The notes: generated by a model not told the origin, from the sequence alone. Positions 24,791-35,393 are shown, counted from the stretch's first letter. The stretch is 64,000 bases of DNA from Neurospora tetraspora (GCF_033439725.1 NW_026944387.1:1550001-1614000), one strand, 5' to 3'. Made by a program: numbers and translations.

Positions 24791-27700
24791 AGATTTATAT
24801 TATATAATTAGTGATATATAAATTAGATATTATTTTTATTTTGTATTTTATTTTACGAAAGAAACCGAATGGATATTGTTATTCCTTTCGAAGGGAAGAT
24901 TATAACTATAATACTATAAGGAATACTTTATATAGAATAAGAATTTATTGCGAACGAAAAACTCGAAAAGTTTTACACTTTCTTATATTATTAATAAACC
25001 CTCCTCCAAAAAAAACCAATGCGATTTAATTAATTATTTAATAATATACAATTAAAAGACCCTTCATTTTCTATGCTAAATTTATTAAATTTAGGACCTC
25101 TAATTCCTAATTCCCTTTCTCTTACTAAATATTAAGCCTATAATCTAAAATTAACCCTAAAATAAATTCTAATTCGAAATCTAGAAGGATGAGTACTAGC
25201 AATTATTTAACTCTTATAATTAAAAGCCTACCCCTCTTTAATTTAATTAATTCCCGGCAATCTTATAATAATGATATTTTATACGTTTTTTATATTTATT
25301 GAATAAGAAGAGATCTTTTTACAGGCCTAATAATAGTTTCTACAAATACTTTCCTTTAATATTAAGCTGGGAATTATTAAAGAACGGTATTTAATAAATA
25401 GAGTAATAATTAGTACCTATTAAACTTCCGGGTACTATCGTTATATATTAATATATATTCCCGGGAAAATCGATCGGCGTAGTAAGAATAGTATAAATAA
25501 TTACTATTATTACAAAGAATTAGTCGAGAATTAATTAATAAATATAAAAATAATTTATACTTTGCCAGAAATTTAAATAATGAACGCTTTAATACGATCC
25601 TCCCTTTAGTTTATAAGGAAAGTAAGACGATTGAACGGCTAGGCGCCTTTATATTTAACTTAAACTACGCTCTATAGTAATTATAATTAAGTCTAATTTT
25701 TTCGATCGGATTAATTAAGCCCTATTTAGTACCGAAGTTTTGAAATATTTTAATAAATCCTTCGTAGTCTTGTAGGAATTGCTAGAGTAAGACTAATTAT
25801 AATACTTAAAGAGGATAGGTAACTATGTAGAAAATTATTAATTAGAGTGCAACTCGTATGCGTTTAGACGAATTGGCTTCTTGAATAGTATTACCGGGAA
25901 GTAATCCTTTACCAATCTATTATTAGACCTAGGATTAAAGGTATTCCTTAATTTTTAGGCGATTATTATATTAGAATTAATAATCGGCTATATATAGATA
26001 TTTAGGAGGATAACTTTAATAAGGAGGAAGAATATTATCTTTATAATTTTATTACTACCCGGTAATATTTTAATTTGAATTTTAATTAAATAATAATTAT
26101 TCGGGGTAAAACGTTAGGATAGGTTTTCGTTAGCTATTTTGGTAGTTTGTAGGGTCTAAATATTAATAATAAAATAAAAAGAGGAAGAAATATAATAATA
26201 GAGAAAGAAAAAGAAAAGAGAAGTAGGATTCTTATATTTAAATAATAGATTAAGAGTAATTAATTAGTAATGTTTTATGTTGTAAAAGTATAATTGAATA
26301 TTAAAGTAAGTATATTACTTATAATTAGGGAGAAAAAGAATAGACGAAAGAAAAAGTTATTAAGGTGGTTTATACTGCTATTAAGAAGAGATGAGAGTAA
26401 TTTCTAAGGAAAATTACGCCTTCAATCTTTAAGTTTATTTAAGTTTACCCTCTAATATAAAGGCATTCGATAGAAAGGATAGAATATTTAGATTAGAGGC
26501 AAATTTCAATTAGATTAAGTATTATTTTATAATTTATATAAGTAATAGCCTCGAAAAAATACTTTTTTACAAATATTATTGCTAGACGGATAATCCCTAG
26601 GAGATTTATAAAAGTACTTCTCCCTCGCTTTATTTCTATTATTTTTTACTTTTCTTTTTAAATAACTACGAATAATATAAATAAAATACTACTTGCTTTG
26701 TTCTACTTATTCTTTAATTACCTAATACGCTTTTAAAAATCCCGAATACTAATATTTCTCCTTCTTATTCTTACTGATGAAAATATTAATTATTTAATTA
26801 TTTTTTTATTAATTATTAATTATTATATTTATTCGTAATATTTCTTTTACTAATATTCTAAATAAGCTTTCTTCGTCGTCGTCTAATTCGAAGAAGAACG
26901 AGCGTTTTGCCCCGAAAGGTTATTCGTAAGAATATATTTCTAGTTTAAATACTATTACTAATAATCCGAACCGACCTATCTAATTTATTAATTATATTAA
27001 TTATTAATTAAGCTACTCGACATTTCGAAGCAATTAAGTAATTTCCGCTTATTAAAAACCTTTAAATTAGTATAACTTAGATAACCTACTATAGGAGAAT
27101 ATTAATAATTAAAGTATTGTTTATTAAGGTATTATTTTTAAATTTATAATAAAAATATTTAAAAGTGTTATTAAGGAGTATATCTCGAAATATTAGGAAT
27201 GTAATTAGTAAATATATAATCTTATTATAAAATAACTAAATAGTTTAAAAAAGAATAAGCTATATAATTAGAAACCGAGGACTCCTAATATGAGAACAAA
27301 TCTACTAAGAAGCCTTATCCCTAGTATAAAGTAATGCTTATACCTTACTCCCTATTAAGAAATAAATTGCTATAGAGGATACGGACTATTTAATTATTTA
27401 AAAGTAGGCAGAGACGGAAATTAGTAATATAATATCGATTTACATTATAAGGATGTTTATAATTATATATAATTATTTAGTAAATTCTTTTACTCCGATA
27501 CGAAACCTAATATAGCTAATATTTAACTTAATAATAAATTTCAAACTAATTTTATCACTTAGAAAAGAATAGTAGCACGATTGGTGAATTTATAGTATAA
27601 TATTAATAAATATGCGTTTTTATTTAGCAAAAACATTATTACCATACTGTTATAAATAATTAAGAAGCGAGAATAATATACCTTCGTTATAAATAAATAT

Positions 27701-30237
27701 ATAACATTTTGTAAATTAATTAATAAATTTCGAACGGCGCCTTATAATTATTAATAAGTAATTAAATTAATAACGATAATAAAATTCTAAATATTACCAA
27801 TTTAGTTTAAAAAATACTTTATAATAATTATCCTTAATTAATTAAACAATTAGTAGGATTACTATAATTTATTATTTGATTAAAAAATAGCGAATAAGGT
27901 AACTGAAGCTTTAATATATATTATTAATTATATAGGGATATAAGTAAAGGTACTTAATAAAGCTAAATGAAATAAAAGAATCAGTATTAGATTTATCTAC
28001 TTTACTGACTAAAAGAATCCCTAGATTTGTAGTTTATAAATTTTTAAAGCTATTCGCATACGCTTATTAGAATACGAACCTACTTTTTAAATAATAAAGT
28101 TAAAGAATTAGGATTAGAATTCGGTTTAGTATAATTATAAGAAGCTTAATCGGATTTAAAAGGAGAATTTAATAGTTTGGTAATATTAAAAACTAATTTA
28201 TAATACTTTGTATACTAAGTAATAGCATCCTTTAGGAATATTAAAAGATAAAGAGATAATTAAAGTCTATACCGAAGATAAATAGTTTAAAAGAACGTTA
28301 AAAACCTAATATAAGAAAATAGAAAGAGATTCGATACTTTAAAAATTAATTTAGCCTAAAAATTACTAAATTAATATAGATCAAAAAAATAATAAACGAT
28401 AAGGTTTTACAAGAAAAAGGATTTAATATAGATATTAAATTATTATTAAATTTTATAATATCGTCGATTTTCCAAAATTCTTTTCTAAGTCCAATTTATT
28501 AAAATAACTATTTATAGTAATACCTTTATAATTTGAAACGCTTAAATAACGGAAATTGATCGAAAATATATTATTACCGATTAATAATAGGTTTATAAAA
28601 ACCAACCCTATAAATTTAATTACTAAAAATTCTTACTTATCTTCTAAAAGCAATTATTCTAAAGATAATTAATACGGAAGCTAATCGAAGGGTTCTATAC
28701 CAATTTTAACGGAATAAAGATTATAATGCAATTTGAAATTAGTATTATTATTAATTAAATTTTACGCCCGAATATTTCATCTTCTCTAAACCTTTAATTA
28801 TTAGGAAAGAGAAGCGTATCGGTTTAAATTAAGAGAGAGATAACTAATTAATTAGAAAGGGAAAGATAAACGATACCTAATAATTATAATCTATTAAGCA
28901 ATTATAAGGATATTTATATTGGGACTCCCTTTACCCAAATACAGTTGCTACCTATATTCCCGTTTAAAATTTTATAATTTTAAATATTTAATTCTTAGCA
29001 ATTTTTAAATATTCCTAGAAGTATTAGCGAACTTAAGAGTTTAAAATTAGGATCTCCTATAAGTATTATTTAAAAAACGCTATAGCCGTTCGAAAATTTT
29101 AATTGAATATTAATTTCGCTAATAACTAAAAGAACGAACAATCTAATTATTTAATAGAAGAATAATTAAAGGAAATAAATACTCATATTTAATTAAGGAT
29201 ATTAAAGATTATTGCCTACTAGCAGATTTAAATATTTTTATTCTATACGGCAAACTCCTATTTAAACTTCTATTTAAAACCTTACTCCTAATCCTTCGGT
29301 CGAAATATAAATCCAGTTTAACAACTATATTTTCTAAATAAATTCGCTCATTTATTTTATTCAGCGCAGAGAAAGTAATCTTAATAGTTTATTAAAGTAC
29401 AATCTAATACGTCCTAAAACGTAGAATACGGATTTCGAAAAACAATATAATTTAAATATAAAGTCGCCCTTAGAGAATACTAATTATATACTTAGAATAT
29501 TTTAGTAGGAATGGCTAATAAGATTGGATCGATAGAAAACGCCCAAAACCTACTGAAGAGAAAAAGAATTTTAAAAGAAAAAAGTAATATTATAAGGGGA
29601 AATAATGGTAATAATAGTAATGTAGGAAATTAATTACATATATTAGATAAGTACAAATTTATTCGGAAGACCTTCTATAAATTCAAAGGGAAAATTCAAT
29701 TTAGGGTAATATACTTTATAATATCTACGCTAATTCTTTTCACAATTTTTTTATAATATATTTTATTCAAAAGTATAATTACAAAATTAAAAGGAATTAA
29801 CTAACTAATATTAATCAGGGATTATAAAAACATTAGGAGATTGATAGAGCTAATCATATAGATTATTTTGATGGCTAATCACTTATCTATAATTAATAAA
29901 TAGAATTAAATAAACTATCGATAAAAAAAGAAAATTAATAGAAGAAGAATGGAAGGATAGGAGGATAATTAAAAGGAAAGGGGATTAATACAAAGAAAAG
30001 GATTATAAAGAAAGATAATAATAAGGAAGCAACAATATTCTTTTCAAATATACTCTAATATATTTTAATTAAATATTTTAAATCGTCTTTCGTTATTTCT
30101 TTACGTAAGACATCTAATCAATTATTTTATTAATAATTAAACGTTTTCCTAATCTTTTGCTTTTATATTAATGAGAAGGTTACCTTTATTTATTAATTAT
30201 CGAATAATAAGCTTTATATTTATTTATTCTTTGGATT
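24791..30237. other. unidentified RIP-degraded sequence
   Basis: About 5.4 kb of strongly RIP-like DNA in which I recognise no domain. From ~25.1 to ~29.6 kb the plus strand shows long runs whose only interruptions are TAG/TAA stops of the kind RIP makes from Gln codons, with a basic, Lys/Asn/Gln-rich composition. This suggests a second dead coding region, possibly a gag-like or non-autonomous element, but that is inference. Boundaries are arbitrary. Confidence 0.35.
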
Positions 30238-30480
30238 TTGAAACTATTTACGACCTATTTGTTTACTCTCTTTAACCCTCCTCTCTCTCAACTTCAAATT
30301 TTAACCTTTCTATCTATAATTAGCGCTAACTACCTCGTCCACTTAAGTTATAACTTCCAGTATTATTGCCCTGATCAGCTATCTATAGCAAGTTTTTGTT
30401 GCAATATGTGGTTGGTTTTGTATTGTGTTATTGTGTTGTTTTGGCTCATTTCACTATAAACCTCGAGGAGCTTTAACGAA
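30238..30480. other. RIP-poor patch inside the AT-rich island
   Basis: This ~240-bp stretch keeps CA and TG dinucleotides at ordinary frequency (GCAATATGTGGTTGGTTTTG and similar runs), in contrast to the several kilobases on its left. A 73-codon open frame crosses it but looks hydrophobic by chance. It immediately precedes the relic gene at 30.56-31.95 kb, so it may be its former promoter and leader, or a later insertion. Confidence 0.5.
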
Positions 30481-30559
30481 AGTAGTAAAAAGTACGTACA
30501 ATTACTAAAACTAAAATTTAAATAAGTTCCCTACTTATTTAATTAATATAAACGAAGAT

Positions 30560-31950
30560 TGCTTTCTTTATGTATTAGTAATATATAATATTTAATAGTA
30601 ATTCGTCTAATCTTATTAACGCTAAGCGACTTATAAATACTACCTTTAAAGAAACCTAGCTAAAATTACTTAAATATATTAACGACGAATTTATACCCTA
30701 TAAATTAAAATAAACCAATTATTAAACTAAAATTAATTTTAATTTTAAGAGTAAAATTACCTTCCTAAACAAATCTATTAATACTAGTATTAAGGTAGAA
30801 GGGTTATCAACGCGTACAGGCCTCAATAAGGTATTCTATACTACTAAAGTAATTACTCAAAAACGCTACAATTTATATAAAGAGGGTATTACTATATTTA
30901 GTACGTAAATATATTGCAATTATCTACAAAAGGGCTAACTAGGTAATTGTAAGCTTTAAATATTTAATTAGGGTCTAAATATATTAGTAAAGCAATATAT
31001 AAAGGCGTTTAGTATAATATAAGTAAACTGAAACCTCCGCTCTTAAAACCTCCCTCCCTATTGCAATAGTTTTAGAGACTAATATAATTTACTATATACC
31101 TATAAATTACTAAAGCAATACGATAACGAAAATCCCTAGAAAGCTCTAATCAACAAAATTAACTATCATCCTTTCTAGCATCTCAAGGAAGTATTAAATA
31201 CCTAAAACTAATACTTCCACGTTATTTCTACAATTAAAGCAATACCCAAAGGACGTCCTAAAAATCAATATAGTCCCTTTAGCAATAAAGCTATTATCTT
31301 TACTCCTATTCGAAGTCCCCGCGGGGTAATTCGAACGAGGAGAAGTAAATATATCCCTAATAATACGAGACGTAATTATTTTCGAATCGAAGTTTCTAAG
31401 CCTAATTTAAAAACGATAAATACCACTAACAAAACGGCTAGGGACGAAGTTAACGAATAAAATTATATTATTATTATTAATAATACCCAATAAGCAAATT
31501 AGCTACCAAAACGCAAAAGGGGTAAACTAAAAGAATTAGGCAAAGCGAAGGGGGGTAAAGCGAAAACTCTAACTCCAACCGCCTCTTTTAACCGCCCGGC
31601 ATATACTTCCCGCAAATACCCTATTCTAAAACTAAAACCGGATTCTCTAAAACTAGGCTCTCTACCAAATTCACCGTTAAGCTCTATTAATAGGGATAAT
31701 ATTAAGAAGGAACACCTTACTACTCTAGATTATACTATAGCGTAGTAGAGGAAACGGGTAGCAATTAGAAGGAGGGAGAAGGAGGCAGTAGATAAGGAAG
31801 AAAAATAGACTTACCTATTAAAAAACTACGTAAAAGACCTTAATCTATATAGAATATAGCTGGGCAATAATTAAAGAAATCCCCTAATTATAAAATAAAA
31901 GGCTTAATTAAGCCTTATAAAGCCTTATAGAGCTGCACAAAGCTTCAACA
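30560..31950 (+). pseudogene. RIP-damaged relic gene with AT-hook-like motifs near the right terminus
   Basis: One plus-strand frame (positions divisible by three) stays readable from ~31.15 to ~31.95 kb except for TAA/TAG stops of RIP type; upstream, to ~30.56 kb, another stretch is similarly readable. The frame encodes basic motifs resembling DNA-binding AT-hooks: PKGRPKN at 31245-31265 and PKRKRGKLKELGKAKGGKAK beginning at 31506. It also has a Pro/Ser-rich part and a Lys/Arg/Glu-rich tail. No catalytic domain was recognised. The sequence is visibly less AT-shifted than the rest of the island. Position next to the right terminal repeat would suit a transposase or an accessory DNA-binding protein of the element, but basic tails also occur in fungal DDE transposases and elsewhere, so the function is open. 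Confidence 0.4.
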
Positions 31951-32012
31951 CTATATAAATATTACTAAAATTATTATTTTTCTATATTTAATACTAGAAA
32001 ATATTGCCAAAT

Positions 32013-32061
32013 AACTTGGCGCACCCTTTTAACTTGGCGCACCCTTCTGACTTGGCGTACC
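32013..32061 (+). repeat. subterminal 18-bp tandem repeat
   Basis: The unit AACTTGGCGCACCCTTTT occurs at 32013-32030, again at 32031-32048 (ending TTCT) and partially at 32049-32061 with a CA-to-TA change (GGCGTACC). A related unit lies in the left terminal repeat at 18342-18359. Subterminal repeats of this kind often bind transposase. Confidence 0.75.
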
Positions 32062-32125
32062 ATAATATTCAAAAACATTGAAAATACTAGAATTTCTATG
32101 GGAAAACGACGTATAATTATGACAG

Positions 32126-32201
32126 CTAATATATAGTACGCGAAGTAAAAAATAGTACATAAGGATATTGACTACGGTGCGGTAAGTCAAGCTCTACATA
32201 T
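32126..32201 (-). repeat. right terminal inverted repeat plus ACATAT direct repeat
   Basis: Reverse complement of the left arm. Most differences from the left arm are transitions of the C-to-T or G-to-A type (for example GCACC to GTAC and GATGT to AATAT), as expected if this copy was hit by RIP while the left copy was largely spared; it is also about 12 nt shorter. The ACATAT at 32196-32201 repeats the six bases in front of the left arm. Confidence 0.8.
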
Positions 32202-32352
32202 ACATATGTCGCTCATTGAACCTTGCGCATCTGCCCAAAGAAGATTCCTTGCGAGACCAGCCCATCATAAAACGCTAATTCAAGATAACTTTTCCAGCTT
32301 TATCCAAAAGTCATCAACCCAGCCATGATTACCATAGTGGAAAAATACGGAC

Positions 32353-32409
32353 GGCATCTGGCCCAGAAGGTACCGTCTGGCCTAGAGGGTGCCGTCTAGC
32401 CCAGACGAT
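32353..32409 (+). repeat. short GC-rich tandem repeat beside the foldback element
   Basis: Three degenerate ~19-bp units follow each other: GGCATCTGGCCCAGAAGGTA, CCGTCTGGCCTAGAGGGTG and CCGTCTAGCCCAGACGATA. Related CTGGGCCAG and CTGGACCAGACG words recur at 32411-32423, 32824-32833 and 32879-32891, partly inverted, on both sides of the foldback. Confidence 0.6.
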
Positions 32410-32410
32410 A

Positions 32411-32813
32411 CTGGGCCAGACGGTTGAGGAGGCCTTCCGATTGGCTGAAATACTTGGCCCAGCTCAAAGCTTAAGTCAGTTCCTTCCCAAGTCCCCCTTT
32501 CACCAAAATGACGATGGTTCTTTCCCCAAATCCAACACCTTCCTACATATAAGAGGAATGAGCAGACATTTCCGGCAATCAATTGCGCCAGTGGCTCAAT
32601 GGTTCTTGTGTTTGCTCTCTTTCTTGTGATTGCCAGTTCGATCCCGCTTGTGGTTGTTTTTTTCTGTCGCGCGAAAAGTTTCGCGATGGCTTCAAACTTC
32701 GAAGTCGAAGTCTTCCACCACCCACCTCAACCTAGAGTAGCCTTCTATAGTTAGGCTTTTGCCTTTTTAAGGGGATTCTGACCAATTAGAGGGCCTCCTC
32801 AACCGTCGGCCCA
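32411..32813. mobile_element. MITE-like foldback element
   Basis: Arms of ~40 nt at 32411-32451 and 32774-32813 are inverted copies of each other: CTGGGCCAGACGGTTGAGGA at the left matches CTGGGCCGACGGTTGAGGA read from the right, continuing through GAGGCC and an ATTGG word. They enclose ~320 bp without protein coding. Size and structure fit a non-autonomous miniature inverted-repeat element. No clear target-site duplication was seen. The interior is only mildly AT-shifted. It lies between the end of the large island and the 3' end of the beta-glucosidase gene. Confidence 0.55.
32585..32663 (+). other. tRNA-like RNA polymerase III promoter pair, degenerate
   Basis: TGGCTCAATGG (32592-32602) fits the A-box and AGTTCGATCCC (32635-32645) fits the B-box; 32 nt separate them, the distance found in intronless tRNA genes. 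A T7 run at 32657-32663 would terminate pol III. The cloverleaf does not close: the D stem lacks its partner, the T stem has two mismatches and the acceptor ends do not pair. A decayed tRNA-derived SINE head or tRNA pseudogene is therefore more likely than a working tRNA. Confidence 0.4.
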
Positions 32814-32945
32814 GACGAAAGCATCTGGGCCAGTTTACCAGACTGCTTTAGGAACTGAGGCTGGGGCAGGAACCCCCCTCTGGACCAGACGCCCCCCTTA
32901 TATTTCCGCTGCGGTACCTTTACATCACATCCCATCACATCATAA

Positions 32946-35393
32946 TTAGATCTCAAACGTCCCACTCAACCTCAAATCCCTACTACTAGCCCCAACCCAA
33001 ACCTTATACTCCCCCCTCCTCAACCGCCACTGCTGCACCTCCACATCCCAAACGCTCAAATCCCTCCTCGTCAACGCAAACTCGGCCCCCCCTTCCTCCC
33101 CCGGCGCCAGCGGTCCCACGCGCTTAAACCCGCGCAACTGCCGAACCGGCGTCTCCTTTTCATCCTCCTCCTCTTCGTCGGAAGGAGGGATACCAACATA
33201 CAACTGCGCAACCTCACTTCCCTCATACTTGTCCCCGGTATTTTCAACGCTACACCTCACCACGAGTAACGTCTCCCACAAGTCCGGATGTCCGCCCTGC
33301 TTGATGGGGGTGTCAGGGTCAGGGAGTTCGGGGAATCGGAATCGGGTTGTAGCGGCGAAGGAGGAGGAGGGCATCATCGTCTCTTCCACGCCTCCGCCGG
33401 GGGCGATATTAGAAGAGACGTAGATTTCTAGGTCTGAATAAGAGAAGGTGGTGTAAGAGAGTCCGAAGCCGAATTCGAATCTGGGAGTGATGCCTGGGTG
33501 CCGGTCGAAATAGCGGTAGTCAATATGGAGACCTTCGGGGAAGTTGTCCTCTGGGAAGAACTCGTCGCCATCAGGTTGGCCGGTGGAAGGATTGAGTAAA
33601 GTCCCGTAATCAGATTCCCGCTTGGCGATGGTGTAAGGAAGACGGCCGGACGGGTTGACGTCACCGTATAAGATGTCCACCAAGCTGTTGCCGGATTCTT
33701 GACCCGGTAAACCGGCCATCAACACGGCGGTGACGTTGGGGTGGGAGATCCATGGGTCTACGAGGCGGATGCCGGCGGAGTGGACGACGACGATGGTTTG
33801 GGAGCACCAGGAGGCGATGTTGGCGACGAGGTCGTCGCTGAAGGCGTCGGAGAGGGCAGGACGGTCGGACATCTCGGAGGCGTAGGCGTTGATGAAGACG
33901 AGGCAGGCGTCGGCGTTGAGGTATTGTTGGGAAGGGTTGGCGGAGTGGAAGTCCCAGCGGAGCATGCCGCGGTCTGCGCGGACGCGGTGGGACAAGGCTT
34001 CGAAGGGGGAGACGACGTAGGGAGGCGTGGAGCTGCCGGAGCCGCCGCCGGTGATCAAGGTGCCGTTGAAGGTGGTCCAGCCGCGGTTGACGTCGTAGCC
34101 GCCGCCGTAGCGGTCGGGGTTCTCCCAGGGCGTGGACTTGACGATGGCGTCGTAGCCGTAGACAGCAAGGAACTTGGGTTTGGTGAGGGGGAGCGTGCCG
34201 TTGACGTTCTTCACCAGAACTGTTCCCGCCGCGCCGATTTCGCGGATAAGGTCCGCGTGGTCCTCCTGTACGTCAACCGGGTCGGGTAGCTGACCGCCTG
34301 GAGCGACACCAACGGGTGGGTAGGTGCCGTCGTCCTGGCCTGCGTATAGCCACGCCGCCAGCACGCGGGTCGCCATGTCGTTCAACCGCTCCTCGGCCAC
34401 CGATCCGTTCTTTACGGCTTCCATCAGCTTCTCGCCCCAGAGCCCATCCCGCGGCATCACCACGTCTAAGCCCGAATTCGCCGACGCGACACCGCTCATC
34501 TGCCCGTCCCAATCGCTCACCACAAACCCTTCGAACCCCAACTCCGTCTTGAGCACTCCATTCAGCAACTTGGAATTCTGGCACGCATAGCTGTGATTCG
34601 CCCGATTATATCCGCACATGACCGCGCCCGCGCCGGCTTTCAAGGCGTCCATAAACGGCCAGACATACGCCTCCCTTAGCGTCCTATCCCCAACATTGGC
34701 ACTAATCGCATGTCCTTCTCCCCCGGGGGCATCCTGACCCCATCTTCTTCGATACTCCTGTTCATTCAACAAAAAATGCTTCGCGGTAGCAATCACCCCC
34801 TCCCCTTGCACACCCTCCACAATCTTCCCCATCCCGACGCCAGCCAGGTACGGATCACTCCCCAACCCTTCCCAATTCCTTCCTCCCTTTGCCACCCGGC
34901 CCAACGGCCCCGCCAGCGGTCCCAGGGCGATGTTCACACCCTTTCCGCGGTACTCAGCCCCCACGGCCCGGCCGTAGCGGTACATGAGGTCGGAATCCCA
35001 CGTCGCGGCGAGGTGGATGCCCGCGGGAAAAGCGGAGGCGAGTTCCTGGCCGCGGACGCCGGTGGGGCCGTCGTAGAAGCAGAGTGGTGGGATGGAGAGG
35101 CGGGGGATGGCGCCGGTGTTACCTACGCATGGACCCGGGTAGCCACGGGTGAGGTTTTGCAGTTCGAAGGGAGTCATTTGCGAGGTGAGCGAGAGGGCGT
35201 GCTGGTAGGCGGATGACCAGCGCGAGGAGGAGGTGCCGTTGGCGACCGGGGTGGGGTAGATGGGCGGGCTGAGGCCGTAGTAGGGGAGTTCGGAGGGGTG
35301 TTGTCCGTTGGACTCATGGTGTTGTGTTGTTGATGGGAGACTGCATAATGGCAGAGAGGCGGCGGCGCAGAGGAGGGAGACGGCGCCCTTCAT
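32946..35393 (-). CDS. secreted GH3 beta-glucosidase
   Basis: A single-exon gene of 815 residues when started at the ATG complementary to 35391-35393. That start opens with MKGAVSLLCAAASLPLCS, a good secretion signal; the frame runs open upstream, but earlier starts would bury the signal. The order is the GH3 layout: N-terminal barrel with YDGPTGVRG and the KHFLLNEQE stretch, VMCGYNRAN, and the nucleophile Asp in VVSDWDG (Asp294 in this numbering). Then come the alpha/beta sandwich (GTVLVKNVNGTLPL, LMAGLPGQESGNSLVDILYG, NPSGRLPYTI) and a C-terminal fibronectin III-like domain ending in the usual YKVWVGASSRDLRLSG. The enzyme should release glucose from cello-oligosaccharides or other beta-glucosides outside the cell. 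Several N-glycosylation sequons are present. The 3' end lies 751 bp from the RIP-mutated island, yet the gene shows no RIP damage and has all key motifs. Confidence 0.95.
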   Translation of the reverse strand: MKGAVSLLCAAASLPLCSLPSTTQHHESNGQHPSELPYYGLSPPIYPTPVANGTSSSRWSSAYQHALSLTSQMTPFELQNLTRGYPGPCVGNTGAIPRLSIPPLCFYDGPTGVRGQELASAFPAGIHLAATWDSDLMYRYGRAVGAEYRGKGVNIALGPLAGPLGRVAKGGRNWEGLGSDPYLAGVGMGKIVEGVQGEGVIATAKHFLLNEQEYRRRWGQDAPGGEGHAISANVGDRTLREAYVWPFMDALKAGAGAVMCGYNRANHSYACQNSKLLNGVLKTELGFEGFVVSDWDGQMSGVASANSGLDVVMPRDGLWGEKLMEAVKNGSVAEERLNDMATRVLAAWLYAGQDDGTYPPVGVAPGGQLPDPVDVQEDHADLIREIGAAGTVLVKNVNGTLPLTKPKFLAVYGYDAIVKSTPWENPDRYGGGYDVNRGWTTFNGTLITGGGSGSSTPPYVVSPFEALSHRVRADRGMLRWDFHSANPSQQYLNADACLVFINAYASEMSDRPALSDAFSDDLVANIASWCSQTIVVVHSAGIRLVDPWISHPNVTAVLMAGLPGQESGNSLVDILYGDVNPSGRLPYTIAKRESDYGTLLNPSTGQPDGDEFFPEDNFPEGLHIDYRYFDRHPGITPRFEFGFGLSYTTFSYSDLEIYVSSNIAPGGGVEETMMPSSSFAATTRFRFPELPDPDTPIKQGGHPDLWETLLVVRCSVENTGDKYEGSEVAQLYVGIPPSDEEEEDEKETPVRQLRGFKRVGPLAPGEEGGAEFALTRRDLSVWDVEVQQWRLRRGEYKVWVGASSRDLRLSGTFEI

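Larger units (their letters stand above)
18293..32195. mobile_element. 13.9-kb RIP-mutated island bounded by inverted terminal repeats
   Basis: Base composition changes sharply just inside both edges to very AT-rich sequence full of TA, poor in CA and TG but keeping CG, the footprint of RIP (C-to-T in CpA on either strand). The edges match each other in inverted orientation: 18293-18374 and 32126-32195, with the outermost 26 nt identical. The six bases outside each edge are ACATAT (18287-18292 and 32196-32201), which would be a target-site duplication. Inside lie, in order, a dead gypsy-type retroelement, about 5 kb of unidentified degraded DNA, a less mutated spacer and a relic gene. The simplest reading is a large terminal-inverted-repeat transposon, or a smaller one enlarged by nested insertions. 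The superfamily is not identified. A fortuitous 6-bp match in AT-rich flanks is possible, but the 26-nt perfect terminal match is not easily explained by chance. Confidence 0.75.

Noticed and set aside
18293-32195. Centromere or natural AT-rich isochore
   Set aside because: Only 13.9 kb long, with matching inverted termini and recognisable dead retroelement domains; mobile-element insertion plus RIP explains it better.
18293-32195. Starship giant element
   Set aside because: Such elements carry a DUF3435 tyrosine recombinase near one end and are usually larger; I could not recognise that domain. Not excluded, because the coding relic near the right end is damaged.
32585-32663. Functional tRNA gene
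   Set aside because: A- and B-box words and spacing fit, but the D, T and acceptor stems do not pair; reported only as a degenerate tRNA-like element.
33741-34289. 182-codon plus-strand frame inside the beta-glucosidase gene
   Set aside because: Antisense shadow of a GC-rich coding strand; Val/Gly/Asp-rich with no domain.
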